From positions 1-50,460 of the forward strand of contig NZ_WHOS01000052.1 of the NCBI RefSeq assembly GCF_013340935.1: a stretch of DNA of 50,460 nucleotides, in the 5' to 3' direction. A program made the translations under genes and the position numbers. This document shows, in pieces, positions 50,316 through 50,460 of this stretch. The stretch's first letter is position 1. Each line of letters begins with the position of its first letter. The DNA is from Azospirillum melinis (GTDB lineage: Bacteria > Pseudomonadota > Alphaproteobacteria > Azospirillales > Azospirillaceae). A model generated the notes under the pieces. The model did no database searches. It was given only the letters and a program-made list of their open reading frames with translations, and was not told where the DNA came from.

Positions 50316-50460
50316 TTATCCAAGCTTTTCCGTCAGCTCCGGCACGGCCTTGAAGAGGTCCGCGACGAGGCCGTAATCGGCGACCTGGAAGATGGGCGCT
50401 TCCTCATCCTTGTTGATCGCGACGATGACCTTGCTGTCCTTCATGCCGGCCAGATGCTGG
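50316..50460 (-). CDS. etfA: Electron transfer flavoprotein alpha subunit, 3' end only
   Basis: Only the last 47 codons are in the window; the gene continues past the right edge. The C-terminal sequence QHLAGMKDSKVIVAINKDEEAPIFQVADYGLVADLF is the FAD-binding signature of EtfA, and the end PELTEKLG is typical. EtfA with EtfB carries electrons from acyl-CoA dehydrogenases to the quinone pool. Strand and order place it upstream of the 3-hydroxybutyryl-CoA dehydrogenase gene. Confidence 0.95.
   Translation of the reverse strand, partial: QHLAGMKDSKVIVAINKDEEAPIFQVADYGLVADLFKAVPELTEKLG

Noticed and set aside
1..50460. CRISPR arrays, tRNA or rRNA genes, prophage or transposase genes
   Set aside because: No regularly spaced direct repeats, cloverleaf-like segments, ribosomal RNA motifs or transposase/integrase-like proteins were recognised. 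A tRNA scan would settle the RNA genes.

Overview
The window is high-GC chromosomal DNA from an alphaproteobacterium. Gene content and protein style (flagellar MotE and DUF6468 genes, NrtABC/NirBD/NasA nitrate assimilation, membrane glucose dehydrogenase) suggest Azospirillum or a close Rhodospirillales relative. The species assignment is inference. No rRNA, tRNA, CRISPR array, integrase or intact insertion sequence was seen.

Layout. (1) 143-15464 is a flagellar cluster in three transcription blocks: flgF-flgG-flgA-flgH-fliL-like rightward; fliL-fliM-DUF6468-motE-fliK-flgD leftward; fliF-fliH-fliN-fliP-(FlhB C-domain-like)-fliG-(FliK-C-like) rightward. Together they encode distal rod, L ring, hook cap, MS ring, switch and export parts. 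fliF and fliG are not adjacent. (2) 15505-16341 is an aldo/keto reductase. (3) 16443-28033 is nitrate assimilation: a leftward nrtA-nrtB-nrtCD transporter operon divergent from a rightward nirB-nirD-nasA-cobA operon. The 805-bp gap carries two divergent sigma-54 promoters. Each is followed by a leader with paired A1/G4 hexaloop hairpins of the ANTAR (NasT-type) class; the nirB leader also ends in an intrinsic terminator that excludes the second hairpin. This fits nitrogen-limitation control combined with nitrate-dependent antitermination. (4) 27935-32722 holds an NlpC/P60 peptidase, a saccharopine-dehydrogenase-like enzyme and a large chemoreceptor.

(5) 33331-41159 is the most unusual block: six tightly packed rightward genes, mostly with 4-bp stop/start overlaps. 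They encode a carrier protein, an acyl-CoA dehydrogenase-like flavoprotein, an amino acid:[carrier protein] ligase (seryl-tRNA synthetase homologue), a DUF1839 protein, a family 2 glycoside hydrolase and a fusion of two alpha/beta hydrolase domains with non-serine nucleophile elbows. I infer a pathway that loads a small amino acid on a carrier protein, may oxidise it there and transfers it to an acceptor, possibly sugar-containing. The product is unknown. DUF1839 shows a Cys/His layout reminiscent of the butirosin acyltransferase BtrH.

(6) 41257-50460 holds a DUF2867 protein, two M20-family amidohydrolases, small unknown genes, a BON-domain protein, PQQ glucose dehydrogenase, a glutathione S-transferase, 3-hydroxybutyryl-CoA dehydrogenase and the 3' end of etfA, cut by the window edge.

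Repeats. GC-rich palindromes of a CCCTC...GAGGG type occur at 4327, 12524 and as an inverted pair at 27137-27242. The last lies in frame within the 5' end of cobA.
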